From positions 80,376,855-80,440,854 of the forward strand of contig JALMGJ010000003.1 of the NCBI GenBank assembly GCA_023362775.1: a DNA stretch of 64,000 nt, written 5' to 3'. Of this stretch, positions 62,495 through 64,000 are shown piece by piece. Made by a program: the position numbers and the translations under genes. Origin of the DNA: Charina bottae (lineage: Eukaryota; Chordata; Lepidosauria; Squamata; Charinaidae). The notes below the pieces were generated by a model. The model saw nothing but the letters and a program-made list of their open reading frames with translations. It did not search any database and was not told where the DNA came from. Position 1 is the stretch's first letter. Each line of letters begins with the position of its first letter.

Positions 62495-63470
62495 TATATG
62501 TATTGCAGCTGTGCAAATAAGACAATAATTGAGCAGAAGCAAGGATGAGGAAGGCTCATAAACATGGTCTGGAGAGGTTTGCCCAGATAGTAGGAGTTAT
62601 CTGTATCTGGCAAAGACAGAACAATTATCTTCACCAAAGCTGGAAACCGCACCTACAGGCTTACTCACCATCAAATCCTTCAAATCCTTGAGATCTGAAG
62701 CTCAGATGCAAAGAGTACTAATTAATCTTTTTATTTCATCCAAAATCAGTGCTCACAACTTTATTACTGCAGCAAAAATCCCCCCAATTATTTTGTTAGA
62801 AAATTCTAGATTTAAATTCATTCTCATGTAAATTTGCACTTGTATGTACATGACATTATATTATATGGCTTATGGGATGCCAAATATTTAGCTCTGCCCA
62901 CTCCAGACACTATTTTGTATCTGAATTCAAATGGAGGACCCCAGACTATTAAAAGAAACTAAGGGCTTTTCTGCATGGCAGTCGTAAGCTGCTTGGCTCC
63001 TGACTAGAAATGAAGCCACTTTAAGAAATCCCTTTCCAGCTTCAACCTCTTTCTCCACTTTTGCCACAATAATGTCCTGGTTTTCTGTCTAGGCCAGGCC
63101 TACCACAACCTGTAATTCCCCTGCTTCTTTACTCCTCCCACTCATGCCTAGAAAAGCAATCATGAATTGCTTTCCTTCGGGTTGAGGATATGTGATTTCC
63201 ATTGATGGACCTTTTGTGTAAGTTCCTTGCCACTGACTCCCCCTCATACTTATCACCTTTCCATTGGTAGAAAAGAAGAAAACATACAACATTATTGCCA
63301 TTTTCTGTTACTTGGATTTGAAGAAGAAAGTGACAGAACTCTTGTCAATTCACAAGGTTAAAAAAGAGAAGGAAAGTCTGGATTTCCACATTCCATCAGT
63401 GATTTTTTTAAAAAGGGGGGAAAACCCTAGCCTTTCACTGTCTCACTGGTGAACTTGTAAAAAAAATAAT
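62495..63470. other. Upstream DNA, nothing recognised
   Basis: AT-rich; no family assigned. Confidence 0.35.
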
Positions 63471-63479
63471 TATGAAGGG

Positions 63480-63563
63480 CAGTGTTTCTCAATCTTGGCA
63501 ACTTTAAGAATTCTGGGAGTTGAAGTCCACACATCTTAAAGTTGCCAGGCTTGAGAAACACTG
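63480..63563. mobile_element. hAT-type MITE, 84 bp, with perfect target duplication
   Basis: Ends cagtgtttctcaatcttggc and gccaggcttgagaaacactg. Flanks atgaaggg on both sides (63472-63479 and 63564-63571). Same family as 5056 and 5623; almost entirely palindromic. Confidence 0.93.
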
Positions 63564-63571
63564 ATGAAGGG

Positions 63572-64000
63572 TAGAGAGCAATGTCTACAACAAAATGAAG
63601 CACAACAAAGAACCAGACATCACCACTTGCACAGACATGTAGGAAAACACTACTTTGAATCCATAGCAGGCAGAGCGTGGCATCATGAGTTCCTGCTGAG
63701 AAATAGTCAGTGGCCTGTACTCACGCTGGGGCAAGATGTTTGTACAGATTAGCTCTAAGAAACCAGTAATATCCTCACACTCTTCAGGATCTCTTTCCAT
63801 TCACCAACTCCCTTCAGTCGTTTAAAATCAAAATTTACAGAAAAAAATCACTAGAGTTCCACCTCTACACATTCATTCTGCCACTTTCACTAGAATCTGA
63901 ACATGGAAGCTTCTACACTTTATTTCACCTTCTCAGATTTGGGCGGTTGTACACAAGGACTGTATGGGGATGTCTAGATGAGGACGCTGAGGACAGGGCC
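63572..64000. other. Right end of the window, nothing recognised
   Basis: No repeat family or exon recognised. Confidence 0.35.

Overview
This is vertebrate nuclear DNA, most likely from a squamate reptile (lizard or snake). The evidence is split host exons with spliceosomal introns, RTE-BovB LINEs, L2 LINEs with GC-rich subgenic blocks, Sauria-type SINEs (tRNA- and 5S-headed), a Penelope-like element and many hAT MITEs, all in AT-rich DNA with long microsatellites. Nothing in it is bacterial.

Host gene. Only one host gene could be recognised: the 5' part of LAMB3 (laminin subunit beta-3) on the minus strand. Five exons were assembled by eye: 35602-35654 (start codon and signal peptide), 34044-34198, 2851-2965, 2534-2607 and 2137-2328. 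Reading phases match at every junction and the 558 coding bases give 186 codons of the laminin N-terminal domain. The gene continues past position 1 of the window. One intron (2966-34043) is about 31 kb and is packed with transposons. One splice donor is GC instead of GT. Everything right of 35654 is upstream of the coding start (5' UTR introns or intergenic), and no other host gene was recognised there.

Layout of the big intron: hAT MITEs (5.0-5.7 kb); a 3' piece of a tRNA-headed SINE (7.0 kb); BovB 3' end (8.6-9.1 kb); a Penelope terminal fragment with target-site duplication (9.3-9.5 kb); L2 (12.7-15.4 kb) next to a Penelope-like element with a long open RT/GIY-YIG frame (15.4-17.4 kb) and a GC-rich block that may be L2 5' sequence (17.4-18.9 kb); SINEs (20.6-21.0 kb); a Ty1/copia gag-protease remnant with a 5' LTR (21.2-22.9 kb); a near-full-length BovB (23.3-26.3 kb); a second BovB lineage (26.7-27.9 kb); then quieter AT-rich DNA to 34.0 kb.

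Upstream of LAMB3 (35.7-64 kb): an old L2-like relic (36.1-37.2 kb), SINEs, a BovB fragment (47.0-47.7 kb), a 312-bp hAT (50.9 kb), a nested insertion complex (52.1-53.8 kb: L1-like shell containing a Penelope hairpin and an L2 end, each with its own target duplication), a 911-bp hAT (55.4-56.4 kb), and two hAT elements of one family with perfect 8-bp duplications (60.9 and 61.2-61.9 kb). The most notable signals are the Penelope element with hammerhead-ribozyme-like cores, its 154-bp inverted terminal piece, and the perfect 45-bp hairpin of a second Penelope family.
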